From assembly GCF_010015445.1 (NCBI RefSeq), contig NC_053120.1, forward strand, positions 5,207,614-5,271,613: DNA of 64,000 nt, in the 5' to 3' direction. Positions 32,746 through 44,528 of this stretch are shown one piece after another. A program made the position numbers and the translations under genes. The notes beneath the pieces were generated by a model. That model had not been told where the DNA came from and made no database searches. It was given only the letters and a program-made list of their open reading frames with translations. The first letter of the stretch is position 1. Each line of letters opens with the position of its first letter. The DNA is from Perca fluviatilis (lineage: Eukaryota; Chordata; Actinopteri; Perciformes; Percidae).

Positions 32746-33595
32746 TGGGCCTGATTTACTAACACTAGCGCAGTTTGCGCTGCGTCTGTTTATGCGAGTT
32801 TGGTAATAGCGCACGCTATGCTTCCACATGTTGCGTAGTATTTATCAACCCTGACACCCATCAGGCAATCAGCGTCTTTCTCCGCCCACTACACCGTAGA
32901 TTGCGCTGTAACAAAGCGGTACTGGTGCTATGATACGGCTGAGTGCAGACTGCGATATTCCCACTGCTGATGCTAGGACTGTTTGAAATGATCCTGATGC
33001 CAATATTTGTAATGTAGCGAGGAGTTTAAAAAGGGGGGAAAGGGGGGGAAAGCGGGTAGTTGGAGATTCAATTTCATCTTTGACTCTAATATAACTCTAA
33101 TATTGCACGGCTGCTTGATCTGTAACGCTAAATGATGTTGTGTTCACTGACAAAGTGTGATTCTTGTGTTAAAAATATTTTCAGCCTCGCCTATGTCTTC
33201 GTCTTGCTCAAATTACTGTTGCCATTTCACCAGCGGCATAAAGGTCTACGAGGAAACTCGACTGCGGCTGGTTTACACCTGCTTTTAAGAGGCGGAGAAT
33301 TTCCCCGCCCAGAATAGAGTCGCTCTTACTGACAGTCTTTGTAAATACCACGGAATATATAATTAGGGGCACTTTGCGCTTATCCTCCCACCTTTTTGGG
33401 TGGAACTCCCACCTTCCCCGACCCTCCGAGACGCATATTGAAAGCGCAAAATTGTCTCTTCTCGTTCATGTGGCAGACAATCTGCGATTTTACCCAAGTG
33501 CGCCCTGTTTGTAAATAGCCCGCATCGGTTACGTCCGTCTTTGCGACCAATTAGCGCCTGGAAACAGGAGCAAACAGCTTGATAAATCTAGCCCA
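32746..33595. mobile_element. 850-bp MITE with TGGGCCTGATTTACTAA termini
   Basis: The left end TGGGCCTGATTTACTAACAC is mirrored by CTTGATAAATCTAGCCCA. The arms are CpG-rich with repeated TTTGCGC/GCGCA words, and 32870-32890 and 33290-33310 hold paired TCCGCCC and GGCGGAG. No transposase is seen. The superfamily is not assigned because the flanks do not give a clear duplication. It inserted at the end of the CT tract. Confidence 0.75.
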
Positions 33596-34245
33596 CAGTG
33601 TTTTATCTGGATGTTCTGTTAAATTCAAGAAGTATGCTTTCATGCATTGACAGATTGACGAGCGAAGGAATTTAACTGAACCTCTGAAAAAGACAATATA
33701 ATCTGACACGCTGCATTTGAATTTAGTAAATGAGGTTAACTTAGCTTTGTTTTGTCTTTGGGCGGTTGAGAGTCCCTGTTAGTGTTGCATAATGTATGCA
33801 AAATATGTGGTTAAAAGTGAAGGTTTTCATTCAAATGTCCCTGAATAACATTACCACATCCTCTTAAAGGATAAAGCTTGCATTTTTCTATGTAGCCTAT
33901 ATTTTTGAGTTTGGATCCTTTGATGGATTTGTTGACAATAAAAATATGTAGAGGAACTGAAAAGATAAGATCTTTGCTTACCTTAGTTTTCCCTTTTTTA
34001 TGCTTAGTTCACAAACCTGTGCTATAACTTCATTTGGGGTATTAGCTTGCTAAAATGCTAATTAGTGTAATGTAACAATAATATGTATGTGTAGAGCAAA
34101 CATTTAAAATCCAACAGTAAAAGCAAATGGGAAAACGTATAAGACATTATTTGAAAAAGAATTAAAAAGGTGAAAAAAATTCCAGTAAAATCCCATTTAA
34201 AAAAACAAACAAAAAAAAACTAAAGTTAAATCAGGGTATTATCTC
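33596..34245. other. A/T-rich non-coding DNA
   Basis: No repeat boundaries, RNA gene or coding domain. Confidence 0.35.
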
Positions 34246-34480
34246 AATGCTATATAGCTCATTATTGCAAGGATATAGATGGACTTTATTAATCCCAAAC
34301 TGGGAAGTAACTGTTCTCAGCAGCAAGTTACAAAGACACAGCACACATACAGAAAATACAAGAAATATTCAAAAAATTATAAATAAGAGTGAGATAACAA
34401 AAGATAAACCTTACCAGAACACAGACTCAAAAAATAAACTCAGAGGAATGAAAAGAGGCTTGTTTTGCATAACTTAAAAT
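34246..34480 (-). mobile_element. LINE 3' tail remnant
   Basis: GATGGACTTTATTAATCCCA followed by AACTGGGAAGTAACTGTTCT is the reverse of a fish LINE 3' end (GGGATTAATAAAGT type). It resembles the tails at 56783 and 63400 (TACTTTATTGTCCC...GGGAAATT). No ORF remains. Confidence 0.6.
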
Positions 34481-35532
34481 ACCCTTGCTGACCCCCCCCC
34501 ACCACCCCCTTGCCCTGTAACGAGGACCCGGGATGTGGTGCGGCTGGAGGGTCGCGTCACTTCAGGACCAACATGGAGACCTTCGAAAACACTCCGTTCC
34601 TCTCCGTGTTCACTGATCTTCTGACAGGCAGCCAGGAGCCAAGACTGAAAACAGAGAGCGCTCGGTTAACCGCGCTAACCCAGCGACCAAACCACACATT
34701 TATACTGGCAGTCGGCGCAGCAGCCGCCCCTGTGGGAATAATGTAGCACGCCGGCTTTGTATTACGTAGCCTGAGAGAGCCTGTCTGTGCTTTTTGGATA
34801 AGCAATGGCTTGCCACGGCGAATTATGAAGATGGATTCCATTCCAGCAGCCGGTTGGATGCCGGAGTGGAGCGTTTTATTTTTTATTTTTTTTAATGAAA
34901 GCGCTTGATTGTTGTTCCTGTGAGTAGCGTGAGAGGCTGGTGCCGTTGGACCCAAAAGCCAGAACATCTCGCGTACTCTTTTCTGAAGATGATGATGAAA
35001 ACATGTCAGCCTTTTTCCTGCATTGAGGGATTTTTGGCACCCCCCAAATAGGTTGTAGCCAGCACTAAAGGATTGAGTTATGTGTTTAACAGCAATTCAC
35101 CAAACAACCGTTGAACAAGCAGAACATAACCTTGAATATGAGAGCTAATCTCCAGTTTTATATCCAGGGTCGGGCTGTATATCGGACTCTCCTGGTGATT
35201 TATTTAAATTATACCTTTTTTAACCACTTTTGATAATTGGGGTTTTATTAACTCAAGCATAATTTGTTTCAAATTGTCAGAGATAACCGGTAAATGCATA
35301 GATTTCTGTCAAATAAGGTAACGCAGACTCATTCCCCCCTTCCTCCCTGCTTTTAGTTTTAGTGCACCTGACCCTTCGGACAAAATACTTCCAATGCTTT
35401 TCTTAAAATCAACTCACTTGTGCCTTTTGGACATTTTAGAAAATCTGATTTTGGACCTCCAGACTTCTACTTGTAATCACTTTACATAACTTTCTTTTGC
35501 GTTCTGGTTGTCCCGATCTGTTTATCAAATAG
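34481..35532. other. Non-coding DNA, partly dispersed repeat
   Basis: 34481-35030 has C-rich patches and no coding signal. 35195-35330 is the inverted copy of the dispersed repeat at 25640-25800. Confidence 0.4.
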
Positions 35533-35715
35533 TAGGGCTCGGCGATATACCTCGATATCGATACCGCAACGATATTGTAGTGTTGACTATTGGTGCTTTC
35601 ACAAAATATTTACACAATGAGATTTTAGATGAATAATCATCAGTAATGTGGATATAATGACTACATCAAAGAATAGAACAGTTACAACAGCCTGGTAAGT
35701 CATTTTAAATGAGGG
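35533..35715. mobile_element. hAT MITE, TAGGGCTGGGCGATAT family, copy 2, truncated
   Basis: Starts TAGGGCTCGGCGATATACC. It shares CAACGATATTGTAGTGTTGA, TTTACACAATGAGATTTTAG and CATCAGTAATGTGGATATAA with the copy at 26833. The right half and right terminus are missing. Confidence 0.85.
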
Positions 35716-35834
35716 CTGCCCGTCAATGATCTCTCAAGTGTAAATTAGGGTTAAATGAATGATCTCATCTTGCACACGTCACTTCGTTTTGTCCTCGTTT
35801 TATCTGCTGGGACACATCAGGTTCTAGTGCACCT

Positions 35835-36257
35835 TAGTCTCGCATTGCCAGACTGGCTAGTCCACACAGCGATTCCTGGATGGGAGAAAAACGTGCTCTG
35901 GTTTAATGGCATTTCTTTGAACCAATCACAATCGTCTTTGGCGGCGCTAAGCAAAGCTGCAAAATAGCCTCGGGAAGAAGCTTGTTTTGGTGGAACATGC
36001 GTACGTTCAAAAGTAGTTTTAGTCGTGCAACAGAAAACTCCGATTGGACAGATAGTCTAGCTAGCTGTCTGGATTTACCCTGCAGAGATCTGAGGAGCAG
36101 TTAACCATAGTCCTCAGATATCCACCGGAGGTTAGAATTACAACACAACGAAAGTGAAAGGTGACAGACATCCGGCTGAAAATTTGGGACATCTGGAGGA
36201 ATTTTTGGCGGCACCTGAACAATCCTGGAAGCGGAGCGTCTGCGATATATAGACTTG
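35835..36257. mobile_element. MITE with TAGTCT termini and 8-bp duplication
   Basis: TAGTCTCGCATTGCCAGACT at the left and GATATATAGACTTG at the right form short, weak terminal repeats. GTGCACCT flanks both sides exactly (35827-35834 and 36258-36265). No coding sequence. The superfamily is uncertain. Confidence 0.75.
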
Positions 36258-36999
36258 GTGCACCTCAACTAGTTTAGACACGGGGTCTTAAGACTAGATT
36301 AAGGTAGGACATGGCAGGCTTTACGCTGCCAGATGTAACCCGTTGTAATCCTCAGAGTCTTGGCAAATAAAAACCTGAGTTAAATGGCTGGATATCGGCG
36401 CTGAACAGGCTGTTCACTTTGGTCCAAGCTGCATACCTTTCTGACATTTTTAAAGGCTTCTCTCCTTATTTCATGGCTCCTCTGACTTGTGCTGCCAAAG
36501 TCGGTGTTATTTCGGTTTTGAAACTTCACAGCTCGCAGCACAAGACCTCTCCAGAGCCAGAGGTTCTTCTGTGTTTCTGCACGGGATGCACACAATGTTG
36601 TTTTCTTTGGATCCGATGATGTGTTTTTACATCCAGCTTTTTCAGTTTCACGTCACAGAATATATCTGTAGACCGAATGGAATCTCATGACCAGTAAATT
36701 ATACAATATTTACAAGGATGTAAGTAAAATGGCAGCCATGGAAATAAAAATCTGAATATCTGAAACCACAGTGAAGAGGGAAATCAGTTCAAGTAGAATA
36801 ACATGAAATATTAGAAACCTACAATTCAACTGCAATTACACTGCAGTTATAATTTGTGCTCAAAATTAAATAAACAACGGTATTTTAGATTGAATTAACA
36901 TTTGATGACAGTTGATAATGGATCGTTGCCTCCATCTCCTTTGTGAATCCACTTGCGTTTTTATTGTTTCCGAAATGTAATAATAGAAATGCCAAATTG
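36258..36999. other. Non-coding DNA, nothing recognised
   Basis: Short frames at 36380-36690 overlap each other on both strands and lack domains. Confidence 0.35.
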
Positions 37000-37359
37000 T
37001 AGGACTGCTCGATTATGGAAAAAAACATAATCACGATTATTTTGGTCAGTATTGAAGTCACGATAATTAAAAACGATTACTCGTTGACTGCTGGAAAGAT
37101 GTTGCAATTATTGAACTTAAACAGTGGAAAAAGTTAAATAAATCAACAGTAAAAAAAAAACCACATACAACTGTGAACTTTGCCTTAATACTTTTCCTAT
37201 TTAAACTTTATTTTTTCATTCAGAACACAAGAGAAAATAAGAGTTTACTGGCAAAACTTAATGAGCTTAATAATTGTTTTTCTTGATTATTCTGTTTTTG
37301 TGATCATTGGGAGCCGAAATCATAATCACGATAAAATTTCGATTAATTGCACAGCCCTA
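37000..37359. mobile_element. hAT MITE with perfect 8-bp duplication
   Basis: TAGGACTGCTCGATTATGG at the left is mirrored by CGATTAATTGCACAGCCCTA. CCAAATTG flanks both sides exactly (36992-36999 and 37360-37367). Inner arms repeat CATAATCACGAT. Confidence 0.95.
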
Positions 37360-37439
37360 CCAAATTGTCCATTGCAGCGTATATTGTATGCTGAAATTGT
37401 GTAAGAATATGCATATTTAAACCCCTATTTTAGACATGG

Positions 37440-37990
37440 AATGATGGCACTGCAGTAGATTATGATAATGCAATTTTAAATGATTGTGAATGGTTTGTTT
37501 AGGTGGTGAAATGTCTCTGAAATGAGCTCCTGCATCAATACGCGGAAAAGAGAGGGGGGGGAAAACATTTTTTGTAAATACAAATGGTGATTAACGGAGC
37601 CAAAACATTTTCCCCAAGCTGTAGTTTCCAGTTTGCGCAGCTTTGATAGTGCCATTATTAGACATGTCACAGTGGGCACAATTAAACAAGAATTCTGCCT
37701 TTTTTTTTGCATGTATGAATAAACTATAAACTGTATTCAGCTTTCCTCCAAAAAGCCTCCTTTCATCTGCCGCTGAAAGCCGTAACGAGGACACCGCTCG
37801 GGGCCGGCAAAGCACCCTCTGCCCCAGTTGTGTGTCTTTGAAATCCCGAGCAGACAGTTTACATCATGAATAGGACGAGCATGGAGTCTATGCAAAGCAG
37901 AGTGGAGCTGAGAAAATCCAATTAGCTGGTTTCTCATCATCTCTACTAAAGAGAGCGCATTTCAAGTGCCTAGCGTATGAAAACCATAAA
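37440..37990. promoter_or_regulatory. Candidate conserved non-coding element
   Basis: About 550 bp without repeat structure between two MITEs. It is rich in developmental-enhancer-like words (TAGTGCCATTATTAGACATG, GGGCACAATTAAACAAG, CCAATTAGCTGG), and no frame has a domain. The assignment rests only on composition and motif style. Confidence 0.25.
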
Positions 37991-38288
37991 CACTTCCTGT
38001 CTGCTTAAGGGGCGTGGCCTCGTTTGAACGTTGTGTGGATGGATGAAAAGTTATATTTAAATAATTTATTATGTTCTTTTGCTAACGTTAGGTATTTACA
38101 CAGCTAAAAGACATATTTAGCATCACAGATTAGTTTTGTTGGGGCGTTCACGAACGTTAGCTGACGTTAGCGTCTCTGTGTTGCCAGATCTCGCGAGAGT
38201 TCGGTCCTGATACAGAAACAGGTCTCAAGCTAAGTTCATTTTCTCCTGATGTGTCCGTCTAAAAAAATGGCATTTTTAGTGTCAGAAT

Positions 38289-38744
38289 AATATCCCGACC
38301 GACATATCGGCGGGCCGATATTAGGCCTGTTCCAAACTATCGGTATCGGCATTTATAATGGCCGATAAGTGAATATTTAAAAAAATTAAACGGACGAAAC
38401 ACCCTTCAACCATGTTATGAGTGCATAGTTTGCATCAGATTTTTTTGTTATTGTGTTTTTGTTCAAAGGACTTTAAGTTTCATATCTTAAGTTTGTATTT
38501 TTATACATTTTATTTATCAGAACTTTAATATATTTTGATGTTCCTCTGTTCTGTTGTGACAAGAAAACAAACAAGTTTATTTTTAAACTGCATTATCATA
38601 TTATTTTAGTGAAGTAATGTTGGGGAAATCTGTTTATGTTGTGTTACGTGTTTCTGGATTTAAAAAATTTTTTATATATATTTTTAAATCACCAAATATT
38701 TGTATCGATATCGGCCTTAAAAATCCTTTATCGGTCGGGCTCTA
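38289..38744. mobile_element. hAT MITE, TAGAGCCCGACCGAT family, copy 1
   Basis: The right end TTTATCGGTCGGGCTCTA is mirrored by a slightly decayed left end (AATATCCCGACCGACATATC). GTCAGAAT flanks both sides exactly (38281-38288 and 38745-38752). Inner words CGGTATCGGCATTTATAATG and GCCGATA match the copy at 48159 in opposite orientation. Confidence 0.93.
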
Positions 38745-40373
38745 GTCAGAATGTTCTGGAGATATGTGGCTTGTGAGAAATGGGTCCAATATTTACTTTG
38801 GTGACTACGTGGGCGAAAGGATCGCTCATAATCTGTGTTCACGTTCACTTCTCCCGTTGGGATAAACACCCTCAGGACTAGTCTCCTAAAGAGGCGTGGC
38901 CGTGGCCGAGCCCACTGGACACAGACACAGGAAACTACTCTTGAGTCAGGGCGTCTCGGCTCTAAACCGACTCCGATGGTATCTGACACGGACAATCTCC
39001 TGTTTGTTTTTTTTCTACGTGTGTGATAGCGAAACAATGTCCGGCCCTGATTCTTTGGACGTTGTCTGGTGGTCGTATGAGGAAACAGCTCGGGACAGTT
39101 TGCTCTTCACTCCGCGTGGCCAGCGAGGACTAATTTGTGTCAAGCATACCGACCTTAAAGAAGATTCTTTTCTTTCTATTCAGTAATAAAACATATTAAC
39201 AATACATTTCCAAATGACTTAGTGACTTTTGACTTTGCCAAAGGGATGACTTCTTGGATTTCAGTTGGACTTGACAACACCTAAATGTTCTTGATGATCT
39301 TATTGAACCTTTTTAGAGTTATTTTTTTTAAACCTTTTAATCATATTGAACAGAAGTGTATGTTCATGGAAATACAAAAAAATAGATTTTTCCATCTTTA
39401 ACTCCAAATTCTACAATTATTGTCTGAGAAAAATATCTTAAATTTAAATGTTGAAAACAATACTGATTGGGCTTACGTTTTTAAAGTCCGATCAAGGCAT
39501 AAGCTCCAGTATTTGACAGTATGATGAAGCTTCCAGTGAGTCACTTTGTCTCACAGGGAAAGAACCACTGCAGACACATGACCACACGGAGAATTACACA
39601 CTCATTTCCTCATCCTCTTTGTGCATTTGGGTCAAAGCCAGACATTTAATGAGCTTCCTCATCGCTGTGGAAGAGTAGCAGTGCTGTATGAAAAGCCATT
39701 TAATCCCTCAGCCCTCTTTATTATTCTAATTGCCTCACAAAGGCTGGTCTAAATGCTAGTGTGTGTGTGTGTGTGTGTGTGTATTGTGTGTATTGTGTTC
39801 ATGCCATCATTTATTCATGAGTGACTGGTGGATTTTGAAGCCTACTGTATAACTAAAACACCAAAAACCTAACGAATAATAGATTTATTTTCTTACAAAA
39901 CTAATTTTCTTAATGCTAAATGTTTTTTTTTTACTGTGTAAATATCTAATGTTAGCAAAAGAAAATATAAAATTTTGCAAATACAACTTTTCACCCATCC
40001 ACAGGACGTTTACGTCCCTTTTTTAAACGAGGCTATGCCCATTTAGGAGACAGGACGCGCGTGACGTTTTCATACCACTCCTTGACGTCTATGTGTACGT
40101 TATGAATTCTTTGTGAATTAGTAGCAGTAACTTTTGAGAAGCTGATCCCTCTCAAATCTGTTTCATATTATCCGTGACAAAGTGATGATGTTTATCTTCG
40201 AGCCAGCCGTGGAAGACTTCATTACTTCCACAATCCACCTAATCCCTCGAGTTTATTTCAGTTCTCATCACTGGAATCCATCTCTGATCCTCCTCCTCCC
40301 TGCAAAATGATTACATTCTTCCTTCTGCAAACAGACGTGTCAACAGATGGGCAGGTTTCCAGCAGCATATTAT
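38745..40373. other. Mostly unique non-coding DNA
   Basis: Includes a short (TG)n at 39761-39784 and two balanced, repeat-free stretches (about 39480-39740 and 40180-40360), with ATTTAATGAGCTTCC and TTTATTATTCTAATTGCC in the first. These are weak candidates for conserved non-coding elements. No coding exon is recognised. Confidence 0.3.
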
Positions 40374-40712
40374 TAGGCCTGCATGATATTGGAATAAAAA
40401 CTGACATTGCGATATTTTTCTTCCCTGCAATATGAAAAAAAACTTTAATTTTTACAAGAGGACATAAATAACCCTATTTAGAAATAAAAAATCATTCTCG
40501 ACTACTGGGGTGATGTTGTAGGGGCGTGCATCTACATAGAAAATACAAATGAAAAAGGAAATTATCTAATGTGAGCAATTCTTTGTTGAACTTTAATGCT
40601 TTACAAACACCAAAGCAGGTAAGCGCTGTGACTACTCTTCTGAAGAGATTTTGGAGAGGGACATTAGGTAGTTAAATCCATTGGTTGACTGACATGACCC
40701 CATTGTATTCAT

Positions 40713-40908
40713 TTTTTTGTGAACAACTTTTTATTGTTTTTAAATGTAAACAAGTACAGCATTCAGACAACAGTACAGGCATATTGCAATCAAAAATAAA
40801 AATAAAAAATCCACTTACAGGTAGCGATTATAGCAATTCCTTAGTCTTATCTGCCATTGTTTGCCATGCTAGAATAGTATCAGCTCCAGCACTGCATTCT
40901 TGCCGAAA
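40713..40908 (-). mobile_element. Retroposed fragment with 13-bp target duplication
   Basis: CCATTGTATTCAT occurs exactly at 40700-40712 and 40909-40921. The insert starts with a T run on the plus strand, i.e. a short A tail on the minus strand, so it is a LINE-mobilised insertion read on the minus strand. I do not recognise the source (LINE 3' end or SINE). Confidence 0.85.
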
Positions 40909-41521
40909 CCATTGTATTCATATAATACTATCAATCCAGGCTAAAGTGAATGATATTAATAATGCATGCACATTGCTTCCTCTAAATTTCAGGTTGTGGT
41001 CGACTAGCGGGGCCTGCTTTGGTTGTTTGATAAATTGATCAACATAGATTGTGATTGGTGGTTGGCTGTGCATGCAGAGCCTGCATGTCACGCACTAGCA
41101 ACAAACTGTGTATCCAACACACTTCAGTCACTGTAAATTACGTTATATCAGACACCGCTGTTGTAGATTAGTGTTACGTTTCCAGCGTCGCGGCTCCGAA
41201 CCGTAACGTTAGCTGGGTCAGACGCCTTGTTTCTTTAGGCTAACTATATTAGCTTTAGCCTGGCTGGTAGCAGCTTTCTGCGGTGAAAAATGGCCGGGAG
41301 ATGTCGTGATTACGTTTCATTAATTAGGTGATTTTAGTTTGTCTTTGCAGCAAACGTGAAACACTGACTACTGTAGCTTCACTACCCATGGAAAAGTATG
41401 TCCATCACTGCGTCAGCGGCAGCTGCCGCTTACGGTGCTTTTCCACACACGGGAGAGCCTTACTTCCCATAACGATAAACCCCGTCGGACTAACGTTACG
41501 TCACATGACCACCTGCCTTAA

Positions 41522-43026
41522 AGGTCCCATGGCATGAAAATTTCACTTTATGAGGTTTTTTTTAACATTAATATGAGTTCCCCCAGCCTGCCTATGGTCC
41601 CCCAGTGGCTAGAAATGGTGATAGGTGTAAACCGAGCCCTGGGTATCCTGCTCTGCCTTTGAGAAAATGAAAGCTCAGATGGGCCAATCAGGAATCTTGC
41701 TTGTTATGAGGTCATAAGGAGCAAGGTTACCTCCCCTTTCTCTGGTTTGCCCACCCAGAGAATTTGGCCCCCCCATGAGAGAGAGAGAGAGACATCATGG
41801 CTTTCAAACGAGAAAGTGGGCAGTTGGTCAAGGCCACACCCCCACTCTCGACCTTGCCCCCCCTCTCTCCTCCTCAATAGCTACAGACACAGAAATGGCA
41901 CATCCTAAGGAAAGCTCATTGTGGGACTGGCTCTAGTGGCTGTAATTCTGCACCAAGGCTGAATTTTTGGGAAAGAGACTTCAGATACAGTATTAGGGGA
42001 CCACTAAGGTCTATATAAAAGAGACTTCAGATACAGTATTAGGGGACCACTAAGGTCTATATAAAAGAGACTTCAGATACAGTATTAGGGGACCACTAAG
42101 GTCTATATAAAAGAGACTTCAGATACAGTATTAGGGGACCACTAAGGTCTATATAAAAGAGACTTCAGATTCAGTATTAGGGGACCACTAAGGTCTATAT
42201 AAAAAAGAGACTTCAGATACAGTATTAGGGGACCACTAAGGTCTATATAAAAGAGACTTCAGATACAGTATTAGGGGACCACTAAAGGTCTATATAAAAG
42301 AGACTTCAGATTCAGTATTAGGGGACCACTAAGGTCTATATAAAAGAGACTTCAGATATAGTATTAGTGGGACCACTAAGGCCTATAAAAAAAGAGACTT
42401 CAGATACAGTATTATGGGGACCACTAAGGTCCATATAAAAGAGACTTCAGATACAGTATTAGGGGACCACTAAGGCCTATATAAAAGAGACTTCAGATAC
42501 AGTATTAGGGGACCACTAAGGTCTATATAAAAGAGACTTCAGATACAGTATTAGGGGACCACTAAGCCCTATATAAAAGAGACGGCTCAGATACAGTATT
42601 AGGGGACCACTAAGGTCTATATAAAAGAGACTTCGATATAGTACTAGGGGGGACCACTAAGGCCTATATAAAAGAGACTTCAGATACAGTATTAGGGGAC
42701 CACTAAGGTCTATATAAAAGAGACTTCAGATACAGTATTAGAGGACCACTAAGGTCTATATAAAAGAGACTTCAGATACAGTATTAGGGGACCACTAAGG
42801 CCTATATAAAAGAGACTTCAGATACAGTATTAGGGGACCACTAAGGCCTATATAAAAGAGACTTCAGATACAGTATTAGGGGACCACTAAGGTCTATATA
42901 AAAGAGACTTCAGATACAGTATTAGGGGACCACTAAGGTCTATATAAAAGAGACTTCAGATACAGTATTAGGGGACCACTAAGGCCTATATAAAAGCATC
43001 CAAAGAGCACCATGTCATGGGACCTT
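41522..43026. mobile_element. TTAA MITE, AGGTCCCATGGCATG family, copy 1
   Basis: The left end AGGTCCCATGGCATGAAAAT is mirrored by CACCATGTCATGGGACCTT, with TTAA on both sides (41518-41521 and 43027-43030), a piggyBac-like target. The left half (41522-41970) has GAGTTCCCCCAGCCTGCC, ATTGTGGGACTGGCTCTAG and GTGGCTGTAATTCTGCACC. The right half is a 46-bp tandem array. I recognise the family as abundant in perch-like fish genomes. Confidence 0.88.
41972..42990 (+). repeat. 46-bp minisatellite, about 22 copies, TATA-bearing
   Basis: The unit includes CTTCAGATACAGTATTAGGG, GACCACTAAGG and TCTATATAAAAGAGA. Variants alternate GGTCTATA with GGCCTATA. Every full unit contains TATATAAAAG, matching a TATA-box consensus on the + strand. 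Confidence 0.97.
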
Positions 43027-43160
43027 TTAAAGGGGAAGGTCCGGCCGGTAACAATCATGTAAAAGGAGAACGGTTAAATTTTACTTTTCTATCAAGCAGC
43101 AATAAAGTCTTAGCGCACATCGCGATGTAGACGATGAAACAAAATATCGTGCAGCCCTGA

Positions 43161-44528
43161 CTCCTGTTCACCCAAACTCTGGCCTGCGTGGTTACTGTCT
43201 TCCTCTCACAACCGTATGTGTGTGTTTGAGGAAAAGAACAAGGAGAAGTCCAACCTTTTGTGTCCCTTTAGCTCATCCTGGCGCAGGCATTTTGCAGAGA
43301 GAAAGAGGATGAGGAGGGAGGTGTGACATTTTCTCAACGCGACCCACCGTCACAAAGAAACCTCCCTCCTGTAACATTTTCACTCCTCATTCATCGTCTC
43401 TTCTTACTGTCGCCAACGCTGCGGCTGCTTCCAAAACCTTTTCCCTTTTTAATGAAGAGATCCACAGCAACCGTGATGTCATCTGGACTGGTGGTTTATT
43501 TTCCCCCTGGCTTCCCGCTGGGACTGTGCTGGCCAGTGAAGGTTACCTCACACTGGGAGAGGGTGGGTGGGAGGGGGGGTAAGTATGTTCACCTGCTGAG
43601 TCTGACCTCACATTAACAAACACATCCTCTATCATTCCTCTGTTTCTTTTAGTTTTTTTTTCCTCTCCTGTTTGTCTTTATTTGAGTCTGTCCTGACTTT
43701 GCAGTCTCTTACTCTCCGCTTCTCAAGCTGTTCTCACTAATGGACATCGCCACAATGGATGTAAAGCCCGCCTCAACGGTTGTGATCGGTGCCTTGATTT
43801 GGAAAAATTGGAAATGGGCTTGAATGGGCTCTTGGCCAGACTGACTTACAGAGCAAATCTCAAATTTGCCAGAAGTTCGTCAGGGTTTTCCCAGGCTACC
43901 AGATCCCGACATTGTCCGGAGTTTCCCTTTCTCATGTGTGCAACACAACAGGGCATAATCTGTGTCAGATCCATTCTCACTTACGGGAAATACTTTGGCT
44001 GCATTCGCTACGTTTCAGTTTAAAAAAATGAATATCTTTTGCTACGTTTGCGCCTCGCGTTCACACTACTGCAGCGTTTCCGAGCCCCTAAAACGGAGAC
44101 ATTTTGGAAACACCGCTGCCGCCGTTTTGGTTAAAAAACTCTATGGTTGCACTGTAGCCTGGATGGGCGTTGACATCGATTGTTTTTATCTTAAAACGTA
44201 CCTTAAAAATGAAAATGTAGTAGACTAGATGTAGCCTCTTGTTTGGTTTAGGCGAGGGGTGGCACCTGGGTAGAGCGTGCTGCAGACGGGACCTGGATCA
44301 CACCGTCACAGACTCGTTCGTAGTTTGGTCATACAGAACAAATAACCTCATAAAGAGTCTGAATCCGTTCCTTGAATTTGTCTGACTATTTCGGCTTCAT
44401 CTTCATGTAAATCTTCTTCTTCACCCTCGGATGGTTGTTTTCTTCAACAACGTTTTAAACACAGGTAATGGTAAAAATAACTGTGCAAAGCGTTGTTAAA
44501 TTGCATGACGTTTTGACATGCTGCTTTT
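43161..44528. other. Non-coding DNA with one MITE fragment
   Basis: 44030-44150 is a partial copy of the 20777-21211 MITE (TTTCCGAGCCCCTAAAACGG). 43323-43616 is C/T-rich, and an open frame there has no domain. Nothing else is recognised. Confidence 0.4.

Larger units (their letters stand above)
40374..43160. mobile_element. Composite hAT-like element with nested insertions
   Basis: TAGGCCTGCATGATATTG at 40374 is mirrored by CAAAATATCGTGCAGCCCTGA ending at 43160, an imperfect terminal pair of the TAGGGCTGCACGATAT type. No matching 8-bp flanks were found. At least two later insertions lie inside it: a retroposed piece at 40713-40908 and a TTAA MITE at 41522-43026. Confidence 0.6.

Noticed and set aside
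31992..32765. Reading frames of 256 aa (+) and 220 aa (-) with Ser/Leu- or Arg/Glu-rich repeats
   Set aside because: They translate the (TC)n tract in several frames on both strands; no domain and no codon structure beyond the repeat.
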